Source: Struthio camelus (taxonomy: Eukaryota; Chordata; Aves; Struthioniformes; Struthionidae). Taken from it: 64,000 bases of DNA. A model generated the notes under the pieces. The model was not told the origin of the DNA. It saw only the letters and a program-made list of their open reading frames with translations, and did no database searches. A program made the translations under genes and the position numbers. Location of the stretch: contig NC_090943.1 in assembly GCF_040807025.1 (NCBI RefSeq), positions 20,985,213 to 21,049,212 of the forward strand, read 5' to 3'. Positions 1-13,911 of this stretch are shown piece by piece. Position 1 is the first letter of the stretch; the number at the start of each line of letters is the position of its first letter.

Positions 1-1139
1 CGCTGGACTCTACATTCAGTATTCCTCTTGGAACAGAGCCTCAGACATTTTTTGACATATTCTCCAAAAATTTTACAAAGATGTTAGAAATCAGCCATAT
101 ATGCACTATTTGATACAAAATCCTGAAGAGCTAGATGTAAAACAGAGTCTGCATGTCAGCAAGTTGTTCCCCATAGACAGACTCCCCCCATGGAGTCTCC
201 TGAGTCTGCATTGTTCCCCCTCACATGTTTTGCAACCCAGCACCTGAGTTTTGGGTGCCTTGTCCACTCTCTCAGATGAAGAGATGACCGTCAACACCTT
301 TCCTGACGTTTTCTAGGCCCTTTTTGAGGCAACATGCATGATGGTTTTGCACTGTAGCGTAATTATATGGTCTAATTTGTTGGGAGTTCCTTTCCTAAAA
401 ATTTATCTAGTTCAACTTCAGCCATTGAACAGAAGTCTTCTGAAAACTATCCACATTAATCTTAGACCTCTTTCTTGAGTGGCACTAGGGAATTTAAATC
501 CCTTACTGAGTATATATACGGTTAGGGATTACTTTTTCCTTGTGTGCATTACCTTATAATGACATAAAATATTGACATTGAATTGCATTTACCATTTTAT
601 TAATCAGTCAATCATGCACCTCTTTCAACTAATTTAAGATCAGACTGTTCTCAGAAATGTTTTATGATCTGCAGTATTGCAACTTCATTATTCACCTCTT
701 TTTCCTGTTCTTTATAAATATGTTAAAAGACATAGTTATAAGCCCAAATCCATGTGATACCCCTCAGATAACCTCCTTCAATTTTCTCCAACTTTTCATG
801 TATTTTAATTGAAGAGAAGACTGTTTCTCTCAGCTCTTCAAAGTGAAATTTCGTCAGAGTGCACCTTTAAAATCATATTGTGGGTTCCGGTCTCCCACCC
901 GCTCATACTGCATCGATATTTTGTTGTTCTCTGCCTCTGTTCTGGATAAACTGACTCTGTTGTCAGTGAAACCTGGGAGCACACTAAAGACCACAACCAT
1001 TCCCTAAAATATACAGTCATGAAGCACGCTCTGTCAGAGTCCTCCTCTGAAAGTCTTATAGCCCTACATGCTCTTCCATTTTGCGTATCATGCCTGCCCT
1101 TCAAGTCACTCAATAAAGACATTTAGGGGGGTGGTGAGT

Positions 1140-1325
1140 AGCCCTCTCACCTGTGTTTGTCGTTGTGCAAAACGGTGGGGACACACAGGTTTAAATTGAG
1201 GCACAGAAACTGGAGCCTTCACCACCAGAAGTCAATGCTAGACCCATGAAATTTCCTACCGGAAGTATGAGGAGGCAGAGGCAAAGCCCAGACCTACTCG
1301 TCCATAGTTTTTCAGATTATTCCTT
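1140..1325 (-). mobile_element. Possible reverse-oriented MIR/CORE-type SINE fossil
   Basis: 'aaattgaggcacagaaac' and 'ggcagaggcaaagcccagacctac' resemble reversed segments of old tRNA-derived SINEs (aaactgaggcacagag; gcagagc-gg-acccaggtct), with an insertion between them. The match is weak and chance is not excluded. Confidence 0.25.
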
Positions 1326-4149
1326 AATCCCTTTTTAAAGACTGATGTCCCATTGGCAGCTTTCCATTTTTAGTTATCAGGTGCTTTAAGCAATAGGCTA
1401 ATCAGGACAGTTCGGTTCAGCAGCTTCACGCTGGAATGCACCTGAAGCTCTTGCATGAATTTGTACTGGTCCTGGGAACTTGTTAGGTTCAGTTTACCGA
1501 CTTATTCTAAAATCTTTCCTATTGACACTTCATTGAGCATTTCTCACACTCATCCTCTGTGAAGAATAACTCCAGTGGGAACCTCACTGACCTCTTCTTA
1601 ACAAGAACTAAGAAAAACACATCATTTAGCTCTGCTGCAAGGTCCTATCCTCACAGAGTGCTCTTTTTATACCGTTGTCATGTATTGGCCCCACTGAATT
1701 TCTGGTCAGCTTCTTGCTTTCAGTGTTTTTGGAGAAGGTTTTATGGCAGCTTTCACACCTTTAGTAGGCTGCATCTCTAAATCTTCTTTGGCCAACTTTA
1801 CTGCAGTTTGACATTCCGCTCACCAGAGTTTGTGTTCTTCTCCATTTTCCATGTTCAGATAAGACCTTCACTTTTTAAAAGATGTGTTTAATGTTAGCTG
1901 GTAGTTTCCACTGCCTTAATGTTTGACGATGACAAAATTTTGTTTTTCTTTTGGTCTTTTAAAAAACTTTTCTGGTGGTGGTATGTATTTGCTTGATGCT
2001 TCTAGAATAGTGTTTTGAAGCAGTCCCAATGCTGCTAATAAACATTTTACTGCTTTATTTAATCCTCTGTTTTCCTCTTTACTATCTTACTAATTAATTG
2101 TAGTTCTGCTTTCCAAAAGGCCTAACTCAGCCACACACATCATCTCAGATTGTTGTTATTTAAAAGCAAATAAGCTACACTAATTTAAAACATCATCTTC
2201 TCATGGGACTGACCCCACAGACGTGCTGTTATGAGAGTTTTCTAATGAAGTTAATTGACTGGCATTAGAAATGGTTTTGAGGAGCAGAACCCTTGAAAGT
2301 TTTACTCCAGTCAAAAAATAAGATTTTTCTGCATTGCTCTTTTGTGGCCTCAGTATCTGCCTACCTTCCACTTGATTCCATGTATTTACACACCAGAAAT
2401 TTGCATCCAAACAGCATAAATTAAGCATAGCCTTGTTATGAAGTCTTATGGAATATTCATTTTTCAGTGAATTGTAATTAAAAAATTGTTATATCAGAGA
2501 GAGACATTTGCAATTACGAATGAAATTCAACCTTCTTCTAAAGGTTGAAGGAACCTTCTAAATCTGTTCTCCATTTACTTAGGGAAGCTGTATCTACTAC
2601 AACCTGAATTACTTTTCTCAAACAGATAGTTAAAGAGCTGCATTAATTATCATTTCTTCAGGATTCAAAAGACTTGCTATGGGCTGAAAGCAAAGAAAAG
2701 GTTTAATCATGCCACTGTCCTTCACCCCAGTGACTCTTTTCACAGCCTGCATTAAGGCAGCTGGCATCTGAGCTGTTGTACAAATGGATGAGAAGCAACA
2801 TCCTACAGATGGATATGAATCGTATAGATGTTTTATTTTAAATGACAGGATTCTGACTGTACGAGTGGTGCCTGTAAAAGATCAAATACAATTTTTCATC
2901 TCCTGAGTCTGGAGGGAGTGAGGGATAGAGGCAACATCTTACCTGTTTCCATGCCCTGGTACCAGGGTTGCCTGCAACGGGCACATGGGTGAGCTGTAGC
3001 ACAGGTACCCTTTGCCACCTGTATTAGATGTCTTTCCCATGGAAATCAGGATGTTGCAAGGGGACAGTGTACACTGGGATGGTGCATGCATGGATCTCCA
3101 GTCAGTGCAAAGCTGGGATACATTGGGAGCATATGGGTAGTCCCAGGTGCTGCAAGACACTCTCAGCTACTGCTCTTTTGACCTAACCTGGACCAGGGAT
3201 CAAATGTAGGTAAGCGACCTCTCTGCTTGGTGTTTTGCTGGTGTTGCACAGCCTGTGAAGTCACCCAGAAGCACAAAACAGAAGGAGCTTAATGCTTTGA
3301 CCCAGTCAGGGTGCGCCAGCGCATTGGATAGAGATCCTTGTGGCAGAAAGCAAAGGTCACTCCAGCATCTCAGGGACATCAGGGAAGCTTCTGTGCAGAA
3401 GGTGGTCCTGAATGGGAGATACACTGGCTCTGTGGCTCCTCCAGGCCCATAAATCATGCATATGTCAACCCTTATGCAAACTTCTGACTTTCTTCTTACT
3501 TTGCTATAATTCTGAGGTAGCTCGTATGACAATAGTGAAATTAGACACAGATAAGCCAGCAGAAGTTAAAAGAGACTTTGCCTTTTTAAGCCTTTGCTGA
3601 CCTTACCTCCATGCAGCTAATGGCTCCTGTGTTTTTGTTATTGTTTTTGGGGTGTTTTTTGTCAGTTTTTTTTTTTTTGAGAGCCATACTTTATGGCAGT
3701 CTCTGTCTTCTCCTACGGTTTCAACAGAAATGGGGTCAAATCCTGTATGCCACCTCCTGTCTTCCTTTGGAAAACGACATTTGAAATAGCAGCCAACACC
3801 CTGCTGACAATATGCAGGAGCCAGCACATTTCACCTCTTACTTTAAAATTAAAATATCAAAATCAGAACAACCAACATGAAAGCAAGGATGTTAGTCCAA
3901 ATTTAGAGAGGAAGTCTGTTTCTCTTTTAGAGTACATTTGTTCTGAACCGGGCCTCTGTAAGTGCCAAGGGCTGTATTCAGATCGTCCAATTGTCCGCCC
4001 TCTCATGCCTTGTGTTTCTTATTGACCGGCTAGAGGCACCTTCCCATTTATCGCTGTCTCTGGGCCTTTCCACCCCTTAGAATTTTTAGAAGACAATATT
4101 CTCCTGCTGAGTAGAAACAGGGACTAAAGAAAAATGTTGACTGTCTGGA

Positions 4150-4300
4150 TATTATCCTGAATCCCAGATCTACAAACATATAAAGGTGCAATCGGGCACA
4201 TAAATCCCACTGACTACAATATAACAGGTTTTAAGTTCCTCAAGTCAGGTTCCCAGCTGTCCCTGCGGTTCTAGGCTTCAGTTCTTAGTGGCACATGCAA
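4150..4300. repeat. Possible old interspersed repeat
   Basis: 'atcccagatctacaaacatataaaggtgc' followed by 'gcacataaatcccactgactacaat' has the flavour of the same sauropsid repeat type seen near 49.7 kb. It is short and uncertain. Confidence 0.2.
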
Positions 4301-7300
4301 TTTAAAAATGAAGTTGGTTTCGTTGTTCACACAAGGCAACATCAAAGGTGTGCCAAAGTAGATTACAGAAAAATGTCATTATAACCTTGCAGCGCGCTCA
4401 GGGTCAGGTCTCCCTCTCCAGCAGATTTTGTTTGTTTCTTTTGAAATCAACCTCAGACTTCTGCAGAGATAAGAATGGGAAGCACCATAACCAGGAGCTG
4501 ATAACTTTGTTCATTTTGAGATCTAGAGAAAAATGTATGTGTTTGATGGAAGTGTCAGTGCAGCCTTTACCACTAAGTTCCCACTGCAGCACTAAAATGA
4601 AAAAAAAACATCAGAATTGGTGCGGAGGTTTGATCTCCCCCAATGTACACCTAACAAGTATATAATTCAGGACGTATTTCAAAATAGAACAAGTTAAAAG
4701 AACAAGTTGCCCAACAACAACTGGAGTGAGGCCGAGTAAGAAGTATATATAGCAAAAGTATATATATATTTGTATGTATACACTATGATAGAGTTTTTTT
4801 TAACATGTTCATCCTGAAAATGTCCTCAGCAATTTTATTTCCCTACTAATGCGGGCTGCATTGGGGACATCCAGAGTGAGTATTTTTCACTGTTAATCAT
4901 TTTCATCATCATGCTGAGGATAAACTGTCAGGTGGTTTTAAGATTAAGCTGGTTTTGAACTTCAAATCTATGTGACTACAGGAATAACAAACACTATACA
5001 GATTACAACACAATGGCCTTATGTTTTTCAAAATCAAATCAACTGTGGAACAAGTCATACATTCAAAGAGCTGCAAGTATTAAATCTCAATAAGCATATC
5101 ACAGAACTCAAGATTCAATGGAAAAAATCATCTTGCACTCAGAATTCCCATGCATATCCCAGTAAGTTAAAATATAATTCCTCTGTTTAGAAATTACAAA
5201 GCAAGCTTTGCTTTCTATGGACATCGTATGCTTCGCTAACTCTGGCAGGAGTTTTGAATACAAAATATTAGTAACAAAATATGTCAGAAAAAAGAACAGA
5301 GAAAAAGGATCCAATAACTATCAGTCTGCATACAATATACCTCTTCGCTATCTAAGACAGCAAAAGGAGTCCTTTATCTGATTATTTGACTATGAAGTTG
5401 TATAGAACTGGTATTCAGTATTTATGTTTCTTTAATTTTTGGCATTTTCGTGCCAAAGTCTAGAGAATGAGGAAATTTGTTCCAAGTACATTTCTGTGAA
5501 TATGTTCTTTTGAAACTTTATACAGCTATCCCACACTCAGGTTTCCTTTCTCATCCATCTCATTCCCCCCAGATGAATGAGAGGAGACAAAAATAGCCAT
5601 AGAGTTTTATCCTTAACATATCTTCACAAAGAATAACTTACAGATGTTTCCACAACTAGCTGAGTATAGCCTTTTCTGCTGATGAAGGATCCCTTAATCA
5701 ACCTCATTCAAATCACCCCAGGTGATTAAAGGATTGATTGGGGATTTTTCCCCCTCCAGTCAAGCCTGGCTGCAGCTCAGTTTGATAGTATATCTCTTCC
5801 TGAGCTTGAGATGATAATGCACTGCTTGATTGACTGAAGCGTCCCTGGATCAAATCAGACAGGGCAAACTGATGTTACAGAACGTGTCCCTAGCTGGCAT
5901 GTGATATCATCTACTTTTCAATGCACAATATATTTGCCTTCCACTGATTTTCAGCTTTCCATTACCACTAAATAAGAAATAAAATCTCTTTAAAGTTGGG
6001 GAAATGTGAAGGGAGAAAAGAATAGTTTAATCTGCAAAAAAATGAGTTTATTCATAACTGGTTACCCTCCAAGAATCAATTTTCCTCTGGAAAGATTATT
6101 CTCTGAACATGCGCTAGAATCCTGCTCTCACCATGCAAGTTTGAATCTTTAAAAAGTAACTAGCTAGCACTGCCGCTAGCAGTGTTTCGTTGGTCTTTAT
6201 GGGCTTCATGTACCATGAGCTTCGGTGCCAAAGATGACGGAGTAGACATTTCTAGATTCCAGCAGAATAAAATTCCCAGAAGTTGAAGGGATAGTTTGAG
6301 CTGAGGTTGTTTGTTTCAAAGAGAAAAGTTACAGAGACTATCACGATAAATTCTGAGTGAATTTTAATGAAATCAAAGCCGAAAGTATTGAGGTTGATGG
6401 TGGCCAAAGGCTGAAGCACATCTGGACTGAAGCAGAGCTGGCATCAAGGCAGAGGTAGGTACGGAGCGTCAGTGCAGCGGCTGGTGCACAACGCTGTCTG
6501 AAGAATAATGAGCATTAGAGATAATCCAGTGCTGAATCTCAGAATTTGGGCAATGCCTTTCTCCACAGACAGCAGGTCTAGCTGACTGGTCTGTAGAGCG
6601 CTGCAACTCATTTTTTCAGAAATTCCTGTTACAGTCTGATCCGCCTTGATACTCTGGGCAGCTGAACTGACCACTCTTGTGCTTGGATCGGCGCTTGTCT
6701 TCAGTTCTGAGGTGAGACAAGCCGCATCCTTTCACAGAAGAATTTCTGAAGCAGAAACAGTCATAACTGACCTTTCTATAAAAAACAAATTTAAACTTGA
6801 CTCTCGGGCTAAGTACTTCCTGAAAAAGACATGCAAACTGCACATTCCTCAGGGAACTGGCCACTAATAAAAATGTGTATTTTAATGTCTGTCACTTGGG
6901 GGTCCAGCTGGAGCCAGAAGGTTTTTAAATCACAGTGTTGATGCCTAAATACTCAGGCAGTGATTGCTGTGTAAGTTTCCTACTTTTGTCTCATCAATGA
7001 AATATGAAACAAGGCAAAATAAATGACTACTCCGAAAAGTAATGAGACAGCCTACCACAGGGCATCTAGCTGGACGTTACAGTTGCTCTGCCACGTCGCA
7101 GTAAGCAGCAGAAAGCTGCTGCCATCAGAGGGAGCAGAAGGACAAGCAGCAGGTCAGGCACTCCTGGGTGAGAAAGTCCCCTCCAACAGCCGTCCCATCT
7201 GGCCGAGGGGCTGCACCAGGCTGGGCGCTCTCTGGGAGTAACTGATTATGAGGCAGGCTGGTGACATAAGGCACTCTAAAGAGTGCATAATAAGTAGAAC

Positions 7301-8400
7301 AAGAAGGGTTTCATTTTCTATCATTCCCCACTGAACACACTACCCTGGTTACTACCGCAGCCATTGCCTGCACAGCAGAGCACAGCTCCGCTGATGGGAA
7401 AGGCAGTAAAATGTAGGGCATGGACGGGGAGTGGGGATTTTTATCACTGTAACCAGATCCTGATAATTCATCAGTGTGTATATAACACTATACACAGACG
7501 TGCTTGCAGTATCAGGAGTCGTACTGGATAATCTCACCTTCCTGAACCAATTTGTGTCACAGTTTCTGCTGCTTCTTCCACCTGCAATGAGCTATAACTA
7601 CTGCAGCAGCCTGGGAAGCCTGAAGCATTCCAGCAGCTGAGAAGGAAATAAAAGGAAGCCACTTTTTCTGCAAGGAGGGTAACCTGAGTTTGCTAAGCTT
7701 TTTTTCAAGCAAGCTGGCGTTAAATGAGGTACAAATGTTCACACAGGATAAATGTTGATGAGCTGAAAGCCTTAAGAATATTAGCTTTAGAATGGTCTTC
7801 CTAACACAGGTTGCCTTAATGCTCCATTACTCAAGCGCACAAAAGCCCTAGTCAGATGCCTCTTTCAACTGTTACACTGTTTAGCGATGCTATGCCTTTA
7901 TCTCTATGTTCTAATTAAAACATATTTAGTGTTCTTCTTCTGCTTTGGAAAGGAATATATAAAAAAGTGAAAATGATTAATGACAAATTATTTGACATTC
8001 CCCTTTCCTCCCAATTAACAAAGTAAGTTTCCAAACATTTCTTCAATTTAGCATAATGATAGCAGGACCTAATACTGTTAAGTAACAAATGAAATGGGTA
8101 ATCAGAATGTGTTGCACTTTACTAAAGAACATTTTAGGTTACCTTAAAAGCTCGTAACTTTAATAGGACTTGCAGGTTCCGTTAAAAATTTAATTCAAAT
8201 AATGGCTTATTCATTCGGTGAATTGTATATAGAACGTCTAACGATTTATTCAGCTTAAGAATATCTAGAAATAAAGTTTCTACCATATATGAACAATTCT
8301 ATGACTAGGATTCTTAAGCATGATGGTTACATAAACAGCGAATAAAGTTGACAGTATAACAATTTACTTACTTTCTTCAGAGGGAATTGATTCTTTGGGC

Positions 8401-8414
8401 AAAAAAAAAAAAAA
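8401..8414. repeat. A14 homopolymer
   Basis: Fourteen A residues with no gene-like sequence before them. A similar A15 run lies at 27477-27491. Confidence 0.9.
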
Positions 8415-11400
8415 TGCTTGCTCTTATATCTTCCTAAATGTGAGCTGTTTATTTACTACTGATTTATTTGGATTCTCATTGTACTTTTCACATATTTTTG
8501 TTTTTAGCAGTTAGTTGAAAATTAAAGGCCTCAGTTTTCTTACATTAATTCATTGTGAAGCGCTTGTATATTTCTATGGTGGCCTTTTGTTTAAACAGCT
8601 TAGTTAGAAAGACCTTTAATGTTAATATGAATTTATTTGTATGGTTTTTGTATTGTCTGAAATTATATTACTATTACATTAAAAATGACATTTTATGAAG
8701 AATTTCTACTCTATTTCAATTTTATTTCTCTTTTATCCAACATTTCCTCCAGAGAAATGTCCTCTCTCTTCCTGAGAGAGACCTTCAAGCTAAAGGTTAT
8801 TGCTGACATTCATGATTCTATATTTTTGTTTATATTTGCACATAACCACATAAAAACAAATAGATCTTATTTCCATATACACTTGGTAGCAACAACAATT
8901 TTCAGCCAGCACTTCTTATGGAGAAGACAAATATTTTATAGTTATTACTCAAAAAAATTGCGATGACAATGAGTTGAACCACCTTTTGAGCAGAGGCAGA
9001 TTGCAGAACTCTCACTGCATTTTGCAAACTTTAAAATTATAGGTGGGTTACAAAAAATCATATTAAGTTGTCGTGCACATTGTTTTCCTCTTACAGGACT
9101 GCTGATTATTAAAATATTTTGCATGGACATGCTCTTTTATTATGTACTTTTAAAACTCCCTCGTATACTCATTGACTTTAAACTCCAAATCATAACTTTG
9201 GTAGCTAGCGACGCCACGGATGTTGAAATATATTCAGCCACACTGAAGCCATTCTCCATGAAATTAAACTTTATACAAAATACATGTTGCATATTTTCTT
9301 TTTCCTGTTCAAGTCCGGTAGATATAATAACCCATTTTTTTATTTTTAAATTGTATGTTATCTTAATGATTTCACTTTCTGTAATGAGACCTAAACTGTG
9401 ACTCCTGTGTACACATTAGCAGAAGATGGTGTATTGCAAGATCAGTATTTCCTCCTCACTCAATCTTCAGGTACGCACAAGCTTCAGTTTAGAGTCCTCT
9501 GAATTGAACACACATGCCAAAAACTCACTTACCCTATCAGGATTAGTCTCTCTTGATCTGTACACAAAATAAAGAAAATGAGGAAATGATATTTTTCTTG
9601 GCTAGCTGTAAGGCCAACATTTCTTTTGGTGACAAAATCTCAGTTCATAGGATCACTTTAGGAATCATTACCAAGCAACCTGAAGAAAAAGCAAGTTTAA
9701 TTCACAAAGAAGTTACTATTATATTTCTGTTCCACAGTGTCCAGCTGCTGAATGCTCTTGACTTGCCCTGTCCAACACATGGATCCATTCGTTTACAGGT
9801 TTCTCAGTGGTGACGTTAATCAAAGAATTGGGACATAGCAGCAGTAGGAGAAAAGAAGCTGCATCATTTTCCCTGCTTTTGCTGCTACTCTCGTTTCTTT
9901 TTTCTTGCTCCCCAATGCTCTCGTGCTTGTATTTACTGCCAATCTACTATGACAAATTACTGAGCAAGGAGAGAACCACCATTTCCAGCTACTCTTCCCC
10001 ACCACTCCCTACCACCAACAGTCATTGGGGTCAAGGTACAGTAGCCTTCTGACTAGGACCGCCATACAGAGCATTCAACCCGAGAATCGCATTGCTCTTT
10101 TTCACTGCCCAGCCGTGGACCCACCATGGTTGCACTTTCTGCAGCACCTTCAGGCATGACACTAGCAGTTTTTGCAACCTTTTTGCCAGCCCCAGTAAAA
10201 TCCTCTTCTACGGGAGCCAGAAGTCTAGGTGGTTACTGGACAAGTGCCTAAGGGCCCTAAGAGCTGAAACATCCCCAGAGTTTCCTTCCAGCTTGCCCCA
10301 TGGGGCGTCAATGCACCACAGCTGCGAGCCACCAGCAATTATGGTACCACTAAAACAAGGAACTCCATTATAATGAGGGCAATCTCTGAGCCAATGTGAC
10401 GTTCAGAGCACTCAGAACAGACACATTTACTCTGGACAGCACTGGGAAGCAGAGGAGAAGGATTATAGCTGGGCTGGGGCAATTCAGAGAAGGCAACCAT
10501 GATCACAGAAAAGAAAATAATAAAAAAGTAAGAGGGGAAGGAGTCTTGACAGAAACAAGCACTGCTTATAACACAAGGATATTGCAGAAGGAAGATTTTA
10601 TCTACAAACAGATTTGTCTATAGCTTTTCTTACTCTTTGCTTTTTGGCTGACACTCCCCCTTCTGCTCAGTCTATTGTAGCCACTGCTGTACTGCCTTCC
10701 CTTTAGGAATTTTTTACCCCTTCTTCCTATCTACTTTGCAAACTCTTGTATGAGATTTCCTTTACTCTGAACATTTTCTCCAACATTAATTCTCTAGAGA
10801 ATTGGACATTAGGCTTTGATTGCATGAAGAAAGACCTTTACATAGGTTATTTTGTATAGCAATGTATACAGCTTGGTCATTCTGCAGCTCACAAAGATGG
10901 ATCTCATCCTATAGTGGTAGCCTGTGCTGGCAATACTGAGCTATTCTCTTCTGAGAGGGGGACATTGGCATTTTCCACTGGAAAACAAATTAAGACTATT
11001 AGGCCCCTACTAGACTAATAAATAGAAGAGGCCAAGGCTCATTCTGTGGCCCTGAGTGACGTGATCTGGCTTGCATCTCTACAGCTAAGCTTTCCCACTT
11101 TCCAGGAACGGCAAATGGTCCTGCCTTTTGGGAATATTCTCTAGCAGAAGCTGAACTCTGAACTGAATCCGAGAATCTGGGGGCAAAGTACTATCTGGCA
11201 TAGGCTAAAACTGTGACAGGGATTGAACTAACAATCTAGCTAGTAACCTGGACTTAGATCCTGACATTAATTAGATTACTAGTGTAGCTGTAGCCTTAAA
11301 CACCTTGAACACTTACAGACTCTATGCAATAACGGCAGCTAAGTTTTTGCAACTATTTTGTGACAAATGATCTTGACCTAATTAAAATAATTATCATTGA

Positions 11401-13863
11401 GCCATGCCTGTAAGAGGTTTTACAAAATGCCACCACATGGGCTCGCGGATTTTCGGCTACCACACTGAAAATAAAGACCTGTGGAACCTGTGCATTCTGG
11501 GCAAAGCATAGGCAATATCTCAGACTTTCTCAAAGGGATGGAGAAAGTAAGGAAAACATTAATGGAGTGACAGCAAGAATATATGGGATAATGAGCTCTG
11601 GGCTGAGAGGACACTGTGAGGAAAGTACAGCAGTTAAATAGCTTACACAGGCACTGTGGTGGGCTGCTATTTAAAAGCAATAATAGATGAACAGGAAAGC
11701 AAACAACTAGAGGATGACAGTGTTTTGCTTTTAGTCTATATTAGCAGAAGATGACTAGGGGGTACAGGAATACCAGTGTTACCATGCCAAGTGGGATCAC
11801 AAATAGTTTGCAAGCTACCTAACTTACTGTAACCTCTGCTAGGCATGGCTGTACTCTCCCGCTTCACTTCTACTGAGTGCCAAATACTATGGTCTTTGTC
11901 TTAAAGAAGAATTTCCAAGTTCCAAAGCAAAAATAAAGATGCCTGGAACCAAATATTCCCATGTGCGCTCCATGTCAGTGCCTTGCTTCTGTTCGTCAGA
12001 TGGCTCTAGAGTGCAGTCTGCAATCTTTATGCAGCTGCAGTCAATCCCTTTTCCTGTATATGCTCTCCATTCCCCTAGCCACCATTTAAGTGCCTCCACT
12101 CTGTCATTTGGTTTGTATTCCTTTAAGTGACAAATCATTTCCTGCTTTATGTAACAGCCGAGCTACTTTCTCTCCCTGAGGAATTTTTATTTTCATTGTT
12201 CCCTGCTTTTTATTCTCTAAAAACTATCTATTTAATACTCAAATATCTCTCTATCAGCAAAACACAGGAATCTCGTCTGCATATGTGGGAAGAATCAGCA
12301 AAGTGAGGCCAACTTAAAATATGTACAGCTATGGTTTGAACTTCTCAAAGCCACATGATAATAACTTTGAATCTAAAAAATGTGTAGTGGGTAGATAGCA
12401 CAAAGTACTGACTATACCAGGAGAGTCTGCAGGGTCAGGCTCAACTTTAACAGAACACAGCTAGGAAAGTATGAAGCTGACAGAATGTAAGGAAAGAATT
12501 ACAGTTGCTGGGTGTCATTTCTCTATTCTAAAACTTGGATTTAAATGTCACTGTAGTTTTTAACATTAACAATTATATCAGCATAATTATCCTTTAATGA
12601 GTGTGCCAATTTACCTTCGTTGCATCTCATTCTTTGCCAGCAGATTTTAAATAAATGCCCCCTAGAAGCAACTCTATCCACAAATAAATATTTATTTCAA
12701 AGTAGGCATAAGTTATCATTCATATAGTTTTTCTCCAGTTATCCTTTAAGCAATTTGGGCTTTTTCTTCTTCTATCAGCATCAAAATTCATGTTAATTCT
12801 TTTTCAATCTCAGCAAGGTATTAAAATCACCTTTCTTACTTAACACTATTTTTATCAAAATCCTGTCCATTTTTTCCTTAGTTTAGGACACTGCAAACCT
12901 TAAATTATGTTATTTTACCTCCATTTAACCATGAAAATACTGAATATTTTAAAAATGCTTTTTACAAGACAAAAGTATGACAAAGTAAATGAGTCTGCCT
13001 GCCATCCCTGTTTCATTTACTCATGATCTGTGTATTACTCCTGCTTTAGAGTGAAGCATGCTACTACTTAGAAATTAAAAGTCACAAAGAGAAGAGTCAT
13101 CCAAAGAGTAAACAAGACTTCTGCTATCATGGTTTATTTCCTCAGTGATATGGAGAGCCACGCAGCAAGAAACAGCGTTTGTGCAAACAATAGCACCAGT
13201 ACTTATATCCATTCATTACCTTACCTCCCTAGTTGTCTGGAATCCTCTTCCAGCCTGTTAGGTTGACCATCATGCTCCTCATTTTTTACATAAAGGACTA
13301 GCAGCATTTAATACATGTAATTTCATTAATTTAATTTACTATTTTCTGTTAAAGGAAGAAGAAATTGGTTTCTCTCAAAAAGCCCTAATTGGAAGCGTAA
13401 GAGAAGCTTTCAATAGAGAAGCCAGGGGACTCGATCTCAGCTTTTGAAGCAAGGACAGCGCAGAGGCCAAGGCAGCCCCAAGGATCTATATGGATGTGCA
13501 ACAGAAGTGCATGTCACAAGCTTATGATCCCTGCTGTAAACCCACTAGCCTCTTGCTGAGCAGCAGAGGTGATGGTTAGTTTGGTGCACGTATGCTTCAC
13601 TGGTGAATCTTTTGTACTCTCTAGAGTATGAAAAATTCTGGTGAGTCATCCCTTGGTAGTCATGCAGGATGCGTTTTGATTAACGAGAAAGCAGCAGACA
13701 GGGAAGAATTTTTTAGATAAAGACCTAGAAAACTGTCAAATCCGGCTAAAGAAAAGATCATTCACAGCATGTGTGTCATTCTGTTTATGGCTCTGTTAAA
13801 GAAATGTTCTTTCTGAAATTGTAATTAGTGTTGGAAATGTATTTTGACCTATGATAAGCATCT

Positions 13864-13911
13864 GAGTGTGTGTGCATGTGTATGTACATATGCATATGCA
13901 TGCATATGTTT
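13864..13911. repeat. Alternating TG/CA/TA microsatellite-like tract
   Basis: Alternating purine-pyrimidine sequence (gtgtgtgcatgtgtatgtac, then repeated atgcat) could adopt Z-DNA or self-pair; atgcatatgcatgcatat is highly palindromic. Confidence 0.7.

Larger units (their letters stand above)
1..13863. other. Intergenic, no gene supported
   Basis: AT-rich sequence with only short frames (under 115 codons) that have no recognisable domains, codon bias or paired splice sites. By synteny this should lie between OTUD1 and the 5' end of KIAA1217. Two weak repeat candidates are listed separately. A GC-richer patch at 7,030-7,240 has a 72-codon frame without recognisable content. Confidence 0.7.

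Noticed and set aside
7020-7060. 'ctccgaaaagtaatgagacagc', faintly like a mariner terminal repeat
   Set aside because: No matching inverted end or transposase remnant; similar phrases at 19,160 and 59,090 look like chance.
8285-8315. 'acaattctatgactagga', like a bird CR1 tail
   Set aside because: Too short, and the expected CR1 3' sequence is missing beside it.
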